This document shows, in pieces, positions 1 to 6,359 of a DNA stretch of 6,359 bases. Position 1 is the first letter of the stretch, and every line of letters starts with the position of its first letter. The notes under the pieces are model-generated. The model was not told the DNA's origin. It did no database searches and worked only from the letters and a program-made list of their open reading frames with translations. Origin of the DNA: Acidobacteriota bacterium (GTDB lineage Bacteria; Acidobacteriota; Terriglobia; UBA7540). The translations under genes and the position numbers were made by a program. Where the stretch lies: assembly GCA_003224635.1 (NCBI GenBank), contig QHZK01000207.1, positions 4,287-10,645 on the forward strand, read 5' to 3'.

Positions 1-1
1 C

Positions 2-826
2 CGCGCCGACGCCGTCGCTCTGCTGGCGCTAGCCCACGCGAGCTCGGAGGCGGCTCTGTTCGAAAAGCTCATTGATCCCCAGCAGCCGGACGGTGTCCAA
101 GTCGCTGCGGTGCGTGCTCTGAGCTCCAGCAAGGACGCCCAGATAGGCCAGGCCCTGCTGGCCAAGTGGAGAGAAATGAGTCCGCAAGTAAGAGCGGAAG
201 CGACCAATGTCATGCTTCGTGGCGGGCCAGACCGCACTCGGCTACTCCTCGAGGCGGTAAAGAATGGAGACGTCCAGACCTGGCAGCTCGATCCGTACAA
301 ACCGCGGCTTTTCATGGACCGCGATCCTGCGGTCCGCGACCTGGCTCGGGCGCTATTCGAGCAGAGTCCCGCCCAGCGTGAGCAAGTCCTGAAACAGTAT
401 CAAGCGGCTTTGAACATCGAGGGAGACGTGGCGCGCGGCAAGGAGGTATTCAAGCGGGTCTGCTCGAAGTGTCACGCGCTGGATGGGGTAGGGGTTGCGG
501 TGGGGCCCAAGCTAGGCACGGTTCGCAATCACCCGACGTCCGAGCTGCTGGTTGACATTATCATGCCGAGTAAGTCCATTGAGCAAGGTTACGAAACGTA
601 CGTGGTGGACTTGGCCTCAGGGGAGATCCTGGACGGGGTTATGAGCGCGCACACGCCGGCTACAATAACCCTGCGGCAAGAGCAGCAGAGGGAAACTGTC
701 ATTTCGCGGGAGAACATCCGGCGCATGTACGTCAGCAATGTGTCGATGATGCCGGACGGCTTGGAAAAGCAAGTCAGCATTCAACAGATGGCTGACCTGT
801 TGGCTTTCTTGAAAGCCGCTCGGTAG
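2..826 (+). CDS. HEAT-repeat protein with C-terminal haem c-binding domain (PVC/acidobacterial type), 3' part
   Basis: The frame is open from the first bases to a TAG stop at 824-826, so the real start lies upstream. The GTG at 110 is an internal codon, not a start. The visible part is 274 residues. Residues 1 to about 125 are Ala/Leu-rich helical repeats of HEAT type (for example VQVAAVRALS and DPAVRDLARALF). A cytochrome c domain follows, with one CXXCH motif, CSKCH, at residues 154-158 (bases 461-475). A GPKL stretch comes after it, and MMPDGL near residues 249-254 offers a candidate distal Met ligand. This arrangement matches the C-terminal haem-binding domain (TIGR02603-like) found at the end of large secreted dehydrogenase-like proteins of Planctomycetes, Verrucomicrobia and Acidobacteria. 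By family it is probably exported to the periplasm and passes electrons from an upstream sugar dehydrogenase-like or NHL/beta-propeller domain, but neither that domain nor a signal peptide is visible. The domain call is firm; the substrate is unknown. Confidence 0.9.
   Translation, partial: RADAVALLALAHASSEAALFEKLIDPQQPDGVQVAAVRALSSSKDAQIGQALLAKWREMSPQVRAEATNVMLRGGPDRTRLLLEAVKNGDVQTWQLDPYKPRLFMDRDPAVRDLARALFEQSPAQREQVLKQYQAALNIEGDVARGKEVFKRVCSKCHALDGVGVAVGPKLGTVRNHPTSELLVDIIMPSKSIEQGYETYVVDLASGEILDGVMSAHTPATITLRQEQQRETVISRENIRRMYVSNVSMMPDGLEKQVSIQQMADLLAFLKAAR
461..475 (+). other. Covalent haem c attachment motif CXXCH
   Basis: Bases 461-475 encode Cys-Ser-Lys-Cys-His in the frame of the HEAT/cytochrome gene. 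The two Cys would form thioether bonds to haem and the His would be the proximal iron ligand. It is the only CXXCH in the visible part of the protein, which implies a mono-haem domain. Confidence 0.9.
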
Positions 827-987
827 GGCGCGGCGCCGAATCAACCGCAAGAAGCTCGTGAGCGCACCAAGGAGTTGGCACCGCCGCCAGCGTCAGCGGT
901 GAACCCCGGATTCTTTGCCAGCATGCAAAGTCCGAGGCGCAGGCCTCGAACCAGCGTACTCACCGCTCACCTCCGAACGTCACGAAT

Positions 988-1028
988 GGAATCGCTCGAT
1001 CCATTTCCAAGTCTTGAGAGCGAATTCC
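988..1028. other. Imperfect hairpin between convergent genes, possible weak bidirectional terminator
   Basis: Arms 988-997 (ggaatcgctc) and 1018-1028 (gagcgaattcc) pair over 10 bp with one bulged base at 1024, around a 20-base loop. The hairpin lies 12 bases beyond the stop codon of the minus-strand permease gene and in the same gap as the 3' end of the cytochrome gene. No T tract follows on either strand and the loop is large, so it is not a classical intrinsic terminator. The rest of the gap (827-1039) holds only short GC palindromes: 827-837 directly after the cytochrome stop, and 933-948 with a 6-bp stem and 4-base loop. I see no credible gene there. Confidence 0.25.
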
Positions 1029-1039
1029 GAGTGCCTGCC

Positions 1040-3475
1040 CTACTCATATCTCAGTGCAGCCATCGGATCGACCTTTGTCGCGCGGCGGGCGGGGACGTAG
1101 CTTGCCAGGAGCGCCACACCCGCCAGTCCTAGCGACACGACAACAAACGTCAATGGGTCGCTGGGCTTAACGCTATAGAGCAAGCTCGACAAGAAGCGCG
1201 TCAGTCCCAGCGCGCCCAAAATCCCAGCTACTTCGCCAATCAGGGTCAACCTGAGTCCTTGGCTGACGACCAGCTTCAGGACATCTTCCTGCTGCGCCCC
1301 GAGCGCGATCCGGATGCCAATCTCGTGCGTACGCTGCGCCACCGAATACGACATCACACCGTAGATGCCCACCACTGCCAGGGTCAGGGCGAGTGCGGCG
1401 AAGCAGGCCAGCAGAAGCGCATTGAAGCGCGGGGAGGCCACGGACTTGTACACCAGTTGTTCCATCGAGGCGACGTTGAACAAGGGTATGTCAGGATCCA
1501 CAGTCTGCACGGCCCGGCGCAGAGTATTGGCCATGCTCAAAGGGTCGGAGTCGGTGCGCGCCACGACGGTCATGAAGCTCAGGAAGAAATCACGGGGAGC
1601 TTGGGAGTACGGTACGTAGATGGCCAAAGGCGCCTCTTTCTGCGGTCCCATTTGCCTTACATCTCTGGCCACTCCTACCACCGAATACCACGGGCTTCCC
1701 TGCCACCCCAGGCTGATGCGCTTGCCTGGGGCATCTCCCTTCGGCCAGAAGCGGCGAGCTACACTGTCACTGACGATAGCGACTGGCTGGGCCTGCGCGC
1801 TATCGTGGTCGTCAAAAGAACGGCCTTGAAGCAGGGGGATGCCCAAGGCTCGAAAATAGCCAGGACTGACCACCAGCTTGCTCGCCATCAAATGCGCCGA
1901 CATTTCGCGCTGTCCGTCAACCTCAAAGTCGCCCAAGAGACCTCCACCACCCAGCGGCAGCCCGTAGGAAACCGTGCCCACCGCGCGCACTCCAGGCAGC
2001 GCGCCCATTTTCTGCATGACCGCGTCATGAAACGCTTTCATCTGAGTCTCGGTCTGGTATTTGGTCGAAGGCAGGACCAGATTCATGGTCAAAACATTTA
2101 GTGGCTGAATCCCCGGGTCCAACTCAATCAGCCGGACAAAGCTCTTCATCAACAGTCCCGCCGAAGCCAGGAGCACCAGCGTGAGAGCGAACTCGCCGAT
2201 CACCAGGAGATTCCGAAGACTGAGGAGGCGAATGCCTGGAGTCGACGTGCTTGCGGACTCCTTCAGCGATAAATTCGTGTCGGCTCTCGACGCTTGAAGG
2301 GCTGCGGCCAGCCCCAATAGAAGGCCGGAGCCGAGCGAGGCGAGCAGCGTGAAACCGAGCACTCGGGCATCGATGTTGACGGCGGCGATCCGGCTGCTGA
2401 TGACGCCCGGCAACGCCAGATTCTGCGGCATTAATGAAACAAGGGAGTCGCGGCACCACGCGGCAAAGATGACGGCCAGGCTGCCGCCCGCAACCGCCAG
2501 CAGGGCGCTCTCCGTAAGCAACTGCCGAAGGATGCGTCCGCGACCGGCTCCGAGCGCGCTTCGAATGGCCATTTCCCTTTGGCGTGCCGTCGCCCGCGCC
2601 AGCAGCATGTTGACCACGTTGGCGCAGGCAATCAGCAGCACGAGGCCCACGGCTGCCATGAGGACGAGCAGGGCCGGGCGAATGTTTGAGACCATGGCGT
2701 CTCTCAGGAATACGAAGCTGAATGTCGGTTGCCCAGTGTCGGCTCGCCGGCGTTGCTGGTTGAGCCGGTGCTCGATGACCGCCACATCGTTGCGGGCGCG
2801 CTCGAGCGTAATGCCAGGCTTCAGGCGCGCCACAACCTGATCCATGGCGTTCGAGCAATCATGGGAGAGAACCAGAGGCTCCCAGAAGCTGGACTCGTTC
2901 GGAAACCGGAAGTTGGCCGGCATCACACCCACGACGGCGAAACTCGTCCCGTCCAGGGTGATCGATTTCCCCGCCAATGCCGGGTCGGAACCAAATCTCC
3001 GTTCCCAGAGCTGACGGCTCAGAAGCACGACGTTTCCATGCTCCGCGCGTTCTTCTTCAGGGAGAAACGTGCGCCCGAGCAGGGGGCTCACGCCCAACAG
3101 ATGGAAGATATTTGGACTGACAGCCGATCCGAGAAGGCGTTCCGGTTCCCCAACTCCCGTAAGATTGGAGGTCATCCCATGAAATGCCGCCATGTCCTCG
3201 AAGACTTGGTTTTGGGTTCTCCATTGAACGTAGTCCGGATCGCAAACGGAACCCGGCGCGGAAGACCCAAATGCTGTGTTGGTCCACCACAGCGTGACCA
3301 AACGTCCGGCCCTCTTGTAAGGGAGTGGTTCGAGAAGGACGGCATTGGCGACGCTGAACATGGCGGTGTTCGCACCGATACCGAGCGCCAGCGTCAGCAC
3401 GGCCATCGCCGTGAAGCCGGGGTCCTTCGTCAGCATCCGCAGGCCGTAACGGAGGTCCTGCAGCAGCGTAGCCAT
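1040..3475 (-). CDS. ADOP-family permease (MacB/FtsX-like duplicated ABC transporter permease)
   Basis: This 811-residue inner-membrane protein has the duplicated layout of the acidobacterial duplicated orphan permease family (TIGR03434-like). Each half has a first membrane helix, a MacB-type periplasmic core domain and an FtsX-type block of three helices. Approximate positions: helix 1 at 20-44 (LTLALGIGANTAMFSV), periplasmic domain 1 at 48-240, helices at 265-290, 316-343 and 370-395; then helix 5 at 418-444, periplasmic domain 2 at 445-680, and helices at 683-710, 738-760 and 774-795. Cytoplasmic EMAIRSALGA and HEIGIRIALGA motifs occur once per half, and the ALRYE ending is characteristic. 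Length is normal and the frame is intact. No ATPase is encoded nearby, as is usual for this 'orphan' family, and no PadR-type regulator accompanies it here. Substrate and mechanism are unknown; relatives (MacB, LolC/E) move lipoproteins or small molecules using a partner ATPase. I chose the ATG at 3475 over the GTG at 3481 because GAGGT (3482-3486) is 6 bases before the ATG but directly abuts the GTG. Confidence 0.95.
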   Translation of the reverse strand: MATLLQDLRYGLRMLTKDPGFTAMAVLTLALGIGANTAMFSVANAVLLEPLPYKRAGRLVTLWWTNTAFGSSAPGSVCDPDYVQWRTQNQVFEDMAAFHGMTSNLTGVGEPERLLGSAVSPNIFHLLGVSPLLGRTFLPEEERAEHGNVVLLSRQLWERRFGSDPALAGKSITLDGTSFAVVGVMPANFRFPNESSFWEPLVLSHDCSNAMDQVVARLKPGITLERARNDVAVIEHRLNQQRRRADTGQPTFSFVFLRDAMVSNIRPALLVLMAAVGLVLLIACANVVNMLLARATARQREMAIRSALGAGRGRILRQLLTESALLAVAGGSLAVIFAAWCRDSLVSLMPQNLALPGVISSRIAAVNIDARVLGFTLLASLGSGLLLGLAAALQASRADTNLSLKESASTSTPGIRLLSLRNLLVIGEFALTLVLLASAGLLMKSFVRLIELDPGIQPLNVLTMNLVLPSTKYQTETQMKAFHDAVMQKMGALPGVRAVGTVSYGLPLGGGGLLGDFEVDGQREMSAHLMASKLVVSPGYFRALGIPLLQGRSFDDHDSAQAQPVAIVSDSVARRFWPKGDAPGKRISLGWQGSPWYSVVGVARDVRQMGPQKEAPLAIYVPYSQAPRDFFLSFMTVVARTDSDPLSMANTLRRAVQTVDPDIPLFNVASMEQLVYKSVASPRFNALLLACFAALALTLAVVGIYGVMSYSVAQRTHEIGIRIALGAQQEDVLKLVVSQGLRLTLIGEVAGILGALGLTRFLSSLLYSVKPSDPLTFVVVSLGLAGVALLASYVPARRATKVDPMAALRYE

Positions 3476-3481
3476 GGTCAC

Positions 3482-3486
3482 ACCTC
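3482..3486 (-). promoter_or_regulatory. Shine-Dalgarno site that decides the permease start
   Basis: On the minus strand the sequence reads TGAGGTGTGACC then ATG. GAGGT lies 6 bases before the ATG at 3475, a normal spacing. It touches the in-frame GTG at 3481 with no spacer, which would not work as a start. Confidence 0.7.
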
Positions 3487-3618
3487 AGATGGGAATGGGC
3501 GACCTGATGTCCCCTAAACAGCCTGTGGGTTCACCGCCTAGGAAACACTCGCAGACCCAGCCAGTCTTAGCCTCGAGAGGCGCACGCAATTACAGGGCCA
3601 GGCATTTCAAGGATCCGT

Positions 3619-4605
3619 TCAGTTTGTAATGACTGCGCGAAATCGAACTTTACCTTCGGCAACTCGATCGTACGCCCTAGCGGCTTCATGCAGCGGGTAG
3701 GTTTCGGCGATAACCTTGACTTTCCCCTTCGCTGCATAATCGAGGGCCTCGTAGAGATAGGCCGGACCGTTCTGCTGGCTGCCGATGACGCGAATCCGGC
3801 GCATGATTAGATCAGCCGGATGAACGGTTAGCGGCTTCGCTTCGAAACCCATCAGGACCAGGCGACCGTCCGGGCGAAGTCCCTGGATCGTGTCGGACAT
3901 GGCGTCGACAGAATTACTGGTCCCCAATACGATGTCCGCTCCGCCCGCCTTCGCCAGCCCTTGGCCATCGCGCACAATCTCATCGGCGCCGAGCTCGCGG
4001 GTCATTTTGTCCTTGTCGGGCGAGCGAGAGACGGCGATGGTCTCGAAGCCGGCCGCCTTGGCATATTGCAGAGCCAAGTGGCCCAGTCCACCAATTCCGA
4101 CCACAGCGATTCTTTCGTGCGGCTGAGGATCGGCCCAACGCAGGCCGCTCCAGACCGTGTAGCCCGCGCAGAAGATAGGCGCGGCCTGCTCGTACGAAAG
4201 CCGCTCGGGGAGCAGCGCGGTTGCGTCCGCATAAGCAACCATGTATTCGGCATGACCGCCCGCTATCCCTACTCCCGTGCCGATTTGTTCCCCGCAAAAC
4301 ATAGGTTTGCCGCGCTGACACCATTCGCACCGACCGCATGAGGCTTGAATCCAGGGCACACCTACGCGGTCCCCAACGCGGCGCGTCCTCACCCCGAGCC
4401 CAACGGCAACGATTTCGCCGACCGGTTCGTGACCCAGGGTGCGCGGGAATTGCGTCGGAATTTCCCCTCGGGTGATATGCACGTCGGTATAACACACCCC
4501 GCTGGCGTGAATTTTGATGAGGACTTGGTTGGCTTCTGGTTTGGGGGTGGGCACTTCTTTCACCTCCCACTTGGCCTTAACTGCTGGAACGACTGCCGCT
4601 TTCAT
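3619..4605 (-). CDS. Zinc-dependent medium-chain alcohol dehydrogenase (AdhP/CAD-like)
   Basis: This complete 328-residue cytosolic enzyme should interconvert an alcohol and its aldehyde or ketone using NAD(P). The N-terminal GroES-like domain (about 1-150) carries catalytic zinc ligands Cys38 (GVCYTD), His59-Glu60 (GHE) and Cys146 (IFCAGYT). Structural zinc is bound by Cys90, Cys93, Cys96 and Cys104 (SCGRCEWCQRGKPMFC). All expected ligands are present, so it should be active. The Rossmann domain (about 151-290) has the nucleotide loop GIGGLG at 170-175. Strand beta2 ends in VSRS (Ser193-Arg194) rather than the Asp typical of NAD-specific members, suggesting a leaning to NADP; this is inference. 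Length is slightly below the 335-345 usual for AdhP. The ATG at 4605 follows a near-perfect Shine-Dalgarno. The permease gene lies 143 bases downstream on the same strand, too far to assume an operon. Substrate cannot be read from the sequence; the cinnamyl-alcohol/aldehyde-reductase subgroup is an alternative to AdhP. Confidence 0.95.
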   Translation of the reverse strand: MKAAVVPAVKAKWEVKEVPTPKPEANQVLIKIHASGVCYTDVHITRGEIPTQFPRTLGHEPVGEIVAVGLGVRTRRVGDRVGVPWIQASCGRCEWCQRGKPMFCGEQIGTGVGIAGGHAEYMVAYADATALLPERLSYEQAAPIFCAGYTVWSGLRWADPQPHERIAVVGIGGLGHLALQYAKAAGFETIAVSRSPDKDKMTRELGADEIVRDGQGLAKAGGADIVLGTSNSVDAMSDTIQGLRPDGRLVLMGFEAKPLTVHPADLIMRRIRVIGSQQNGPAYLYEALDYAAKGKVKVIAETYPLHEAARAYDRVAEGKVRFRAVITN

Positions 4606-4612
4606 ACGTCTG

Positions 4613-4618
4613 CCTCCT
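4613..4618 (-). promoter_or_regulatory. Strong Shine-Dalgarno of the alcohol dehydrogenase gene
   Basis: The minus strand reads AGGAGG, then CAGACGT (7 bases), then the ATG at 4605. This is a full consensus ribosome site at ideal distance; it fixes the start and suggests efficient translation. I could not find a convincing -35/-10 pair for this gene in the 72 bases upstream (4606-4677). Confidence 0.85.
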
Positions 4619-4677
4619 CTCTCTGGGCCGAATCCTGCGCTTTCAGACTGCCGAAGATTGGATGTTACCGCCTCCGC

Positions 4678-5001
4678 TCAGGTTCCCGTCGGCGTCATGC
4701 ACCTGCTGGAAACGCGGCCAGGCGTCCGACGATAGAACTTGAAATACTGTTCGAAAAAGTTGTCAACCAGCTTGCCCCATTCGGCGGATGAGAAGGTTTC
4801 TTGCGGGGGAGTAACCGCACCGCTCGTTCGCGCCGGCGCAAGGGGGAGCAAGCAAGCGCTCGACAAGAGGAGCGCGACGGCCAAAGTCTTCAGCGCCACG
4901 AGGACGTGCAACCTGGTGTCTTCGGCTTTGTAGGCGACATCCATGCCGCGACTGCCCGGCTTTTCCGGAATCCGGTAGCGGCAGATCGTCTTGCCAACCA
5001 T
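4678..5001 (-). pseudogene. Chimeric remnant: Ser/Thr kinase N-terminus joined to a signal-peptide-like/DUF885-like fragment
   Basis: The frame encodes 107 residues from the ATG at 5001 to a TGA at 4678-4680. Residues 1-39 resemble the first residues of acidobacterial Pkn2-like Ser/Thr kinases: YRIPEKPG, GMDVAYKAEDTRL and VALK are close to the usual YRILEKLG, GMGVVYKAEDTRL and VALK. The glycine loop is degraded (GSRGMDV), and nothing of the kinase beyond the VALK lysine exists: no HRD, no DFG. Residues 31-55 are hydrophobic and signal-peptide-like (LAVALLLSSACLLPLAPA). Residues 71-90 (FSSAEWGKLVDNFFEQYFKF) resemble the start of the mature part of DUF885-type secreted proteins. After that the frame looks shifted: another minus-strand frame reads FQQVHDADGNL, reminiscent of the FHQYDGNL region, and stops at 4643-4645. 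The kinase part is well supported; the DUF885 part is a weaker recognition from memory. Kinase activity is not possible. It may be a deletion fusion of two genes, or a small expressed membrane protein. Confidence 0.6.
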
Positions 5002-5025
5002 GGAAGAATCCATCCTTGGCAAGCG

Positions 5026-5054
5026 ATGTTAGGCTGCGGACGAAATGAAGTCAA
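5026..5054 (-). promoter_or_regulatory. Sigma70-type promoter upstream of the kinase remnant
   Basis: On the minus strand TTGACT (5049-5054; 5 of 6 matches to TTGACA) is followed by exactly 17 bases and then TAACAT (5026-5031; 4 of 6 matches to TATAAT). Transcription would begin near 5018-5020, leaving a short leader before the ATG at 5001. In that leader AAGGA (5013-5017) lies 11 bases before the ATG. This arrangement rules out the upstream TTG codon at 5022 as a start. Confidence 0.6.
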
Positions 5055-5149
5055 CGCAAACGAGGAAGGGGGAAGGGGAGTCAAGGGCCATGAGGCGCGT
5101 CGCCCCGCGATTTCTCGAGAGGTCGGCAGCGTCTCTCCCTTTCGAAGCC

Positions 5150-6359
5150 TCACCAAATGAATTTCAACGCAAGCTGAATGTCTCTGGGTTCACCCGCGCC
5201 AAAAATCTGACCTACGGTCGAATCGGTTATGTCTCTCACGGGGTCGGAGAAGTGCGCCTGGTTAAAGGCGTTGAAGAACTCGGCTCGGAACTGCATCCTG
5301 AGCCGTTCTCCAAACGGGAAATCTTTGAGGAAGGCGAAGTCCCAATTCTGGAAGCCCGGTCCATCCAGAATGCTTCGTCCAGAGTTGCCAAAGCGCGGGT
5401 GCCCCGCCGCGAGGTCGGCAAGCAAGAACTGGTCGGTAAAACAGGCGGCATTGAACCAGCGCTCCACTGTTCGTTGGCCCGGCGGAAGCGACCCGTTGCA
5501 AGTCCGGTCGGGCCGCCAGGAGCCGGTCCCGACATTCGCCACGTCATAGCTTGTGCTTGGAGTGAGGGGGAAGCCGGTCTGAAAGGATGTGCTGCCGGTC
5601 AGCTTCCAACCCCCGACGATGCCGTTCAATAGGCCTCCCCCGTTCGCCCACTTCTTGCCCTGCCCAAAGGGCAACTCCCAGATGTAGCCGATCGTAAACC
5701 GGTGCCGGGCATCGTCGACTCCGCGACCCCGGTCACCCTTCGGATCGTTGTCGTTCTGGCCGAGACCCGCGCCGCCGTCGGCGTAGCCCCCTTCTTCAGC
5801 TTCCTGGTCGGTGATGGACTTCGCCCAGGTGTAGCCGGCAAGAATGCTCAGTCCGTTGGACATCTTGCGGGTTAACTGGAGCTGCAGGCTGTTATAACTT
5901 GTATTTGCTCCAGAGCCCACCTCGGCGGTGAAGCCAAAGTCGGGGTAGAGCCGGCGAGGTTGGATGTCACCCAGACCCGGAATGGCCTGGTTCCCGAAGA
6001 AATGGAAATGGCTCATTTGCCTTCCTGCTGTGCCCAGGTAGCGGACTTCAACGGCCATGTTGTTCGTCAACTGGCTCTCCACGTTGAAAGTCCACTCGTG
6101 GACGTACGGCTGCTTGAAATAAGGGCTCACGTTGATGGAAAGGAACGAATCCGACAGAGGGGGAATTTCACCTACCAAGAACGCGGTATCAATTTTGGCT
6201 GGAGGTGTCACTCCAGACTCAAAGTTGACGAACTGGTTGGGGGCCTGGACGGGATTGTTAAAGCCATAATGGAAGCCGTTGAACTGGGAGAGTTCGAAAA
6301 AGAGCCCGTAACCCGCGCGCAGGACCAACTTATCGGAGGAAGTAGGCCGCCACACGATC
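5150..6359 (-). CDS. Oar-like TonB-dependent outer-membrane receptor, C-terminal part
   Basis: The frame runs from the window edge to a TGA at 5150-5152 and encodes about 402 residues of the C-terminal beta-barrel. The start lies outside the window; the GTG at 6353-6355 is internal, since an Ile codon precedes it in frame. Acidobacterial Oar/TonB-receptor signatures appear in order (numbered from that GTG): LRAGYGLFF (12-20), YNSLQLQLTRKMSNGLSILA followed by GYTWAKSITD (about 154-183), DDARHRFTIGYIWELPFG (214-231), FNAACF (301-306), FRAEFFNAFNQAHFSDP (356-372) and RDIQLALKFIW (391-401). Full-length relatives run to roughly 1000-1200 residues, with an N-terminal carboxypeptidase-regulatory-like domain and a plug; neither is visible here. 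The protein ends in Trp, while the usual C-terminal residue recognised by the BAM machinery is Phe; an aromatic end is kept. The family is thought to take up oligosaccharides or peptides through TonB, but the ligand cannot be inferred. No stop or frameshift is seen. Confidence 0.93.
   Translation of the reverse strand, partial: IVWRPTSSDKLVLRAGYGLFFELSQFNGFHYGFNNPVQAPNQFVNFESGVTPPAKIDTAFLVGEIPPLSDSFLSINVSPYFKQPYVHEWTFNVESQLTNNMAVEVRYLGTAGRQMSHFHFFGNQAIPGLGDIQPRRLYPDFGFTAEVGSGANTSYNSLQLQLTRKMSNGLSILAGYTWAKSITDQEAEEGGYADGGAGLGQNDNDPKGDRGRGVDDARHRFTIGYIWELPFGQGKKWANGGGLLNGIVGGWKLTGSTSFQTGFPLTPSTSYDVANVGTGSWRPDRTCNGSLPPGQRTVERWFNAACFTDQFLLADLAAGHPRFGNSGRSILDGPGFQNWDFAFLKDFPFGERLRMQFRAEFFNAFNQAHFSDPVRDITDSTVGQIFGAGEPRDIQLALKFIW

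Noticed and set aside
930..1000. Possible tRNA remnant: antisense of a T-arm-like GGTTCGAGGCC, within a frame reading GAGLEPA, a phrase often seen in spurious proteins translated across tRNA genes.
   Set aside because: Only a T-loop-like stretch with 4 of 5 stem pairs is present. I could not place an anticodon arm, D arm or a matching acceptor stem, so it is most likely chance.
1259..2101. Long plus-strand open frame of 280 codons opposite the permease gene.
   Set aside because: It is antisense to a clearly recognisable, full-length ADOP protein; its translation is low-complexity, His/Arg/Gln-rich and matches no family I know, as expected of a shadow frame in GC-rich DNA.
2124..2858. Minus-strand frame of 244 codons inside the permease gene.
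   Set aside because: Out-of-frame with the real protein; the Arg/Pro/Ala-rich translation is a shifted reading of membrane-helix codons.
2729..3517. Plus-strand open frame of 262 codons opposite the 5' half of the permease gene.
   Set aside because: Same reasoning: antisense to conserved MacB-type domain coding sequence and no recognisable domain.
3570..3581. Palindrome gcctcgagaggc in the permease-dehydrogenase gap, considered as a terminator for the dehydrogenase.
   Set aside because: The stem is only 4-5 bp with a tiny loop and no T run follows on the minus strand.
5062..5080. Purine-rich run (gaggaagggggaaggggag) downstream of the TonB receptor stop, considered as a regulatory or structural element.
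   Set aside because: No repeat unit, mirror symmetry or pairing partner is evident; simple compositional bias is enough to explain it.
5045..5632. Plus-strand open frame of 195 codons opposite the TonB receptor 3' end and the adjacent gap.
   Set aside because: It overlaps strongly conserved receptor motifs on the other strand and has no recognisable domain.

Overview
The window looks like chromosomal DNA of an Acidobacteriota bacterium, perhaps of the Solibacter/Bryobacter type found in soil metagenomes. Three protein types support this together: an ADOP-type duplicated permease, an Oar-like TonB-dependent receptor with the C-terminal signatures common in this phylum, and a HEAT-repeat/cytochrome c protein of the Planctomycetes-Verrucomicrobia-Acidobacteria kind. 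Base composition is GC-rich throughout. The assignment is an inference from family content; no rRNA or other phylogenetic marker is present.

Layout: (1) 2-826, plus strand, is the 3' end of a HEAT-repeat protein with a C-terminal haem c domain; its 5' end lies outside the window. (2) 827-1039 is a non-coding gap between convergent genes, holding only weak hairpins. (3) 1040-3475, minus strand, is a complete ADOP-family permease. (4) 3476-3618 is a short gap with no clear promoter or terminator. (5) 3619-4605, minus strand, is a complete zinc-dependent medium-chain alcohol dehydrogenase with a strong Shine-Dalgarno sequence. (6) 4678-5001, minus strand, is a short chimeric remnant: the start of a Pkn2-like Ser/Thr kinase joined to a hydrophobic, signal-peptide-like stretch and a short piece resembling the beginning of a DUF885-type protein. 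It has a convincing sigma70-type promoter. (7) 5150-6359, minus strand, is the C-terminal part of an Oar-like TonB-dependent outer-membrane receptor; its 5' end lies outside the window.

The four minus-strand loci lie head to tail, but the spacing (143, 72 and 148 bases) and unrelated functions suggest separate units rather than one operon. The intact genes are ordinary acidobacterial families. I see no CRISPR array, transposase, tRNA, rRNA or evident new defence or biosynthetic system. The most unusual object is the kinase/DUF885 chimeric remnant with its preserved promoter.
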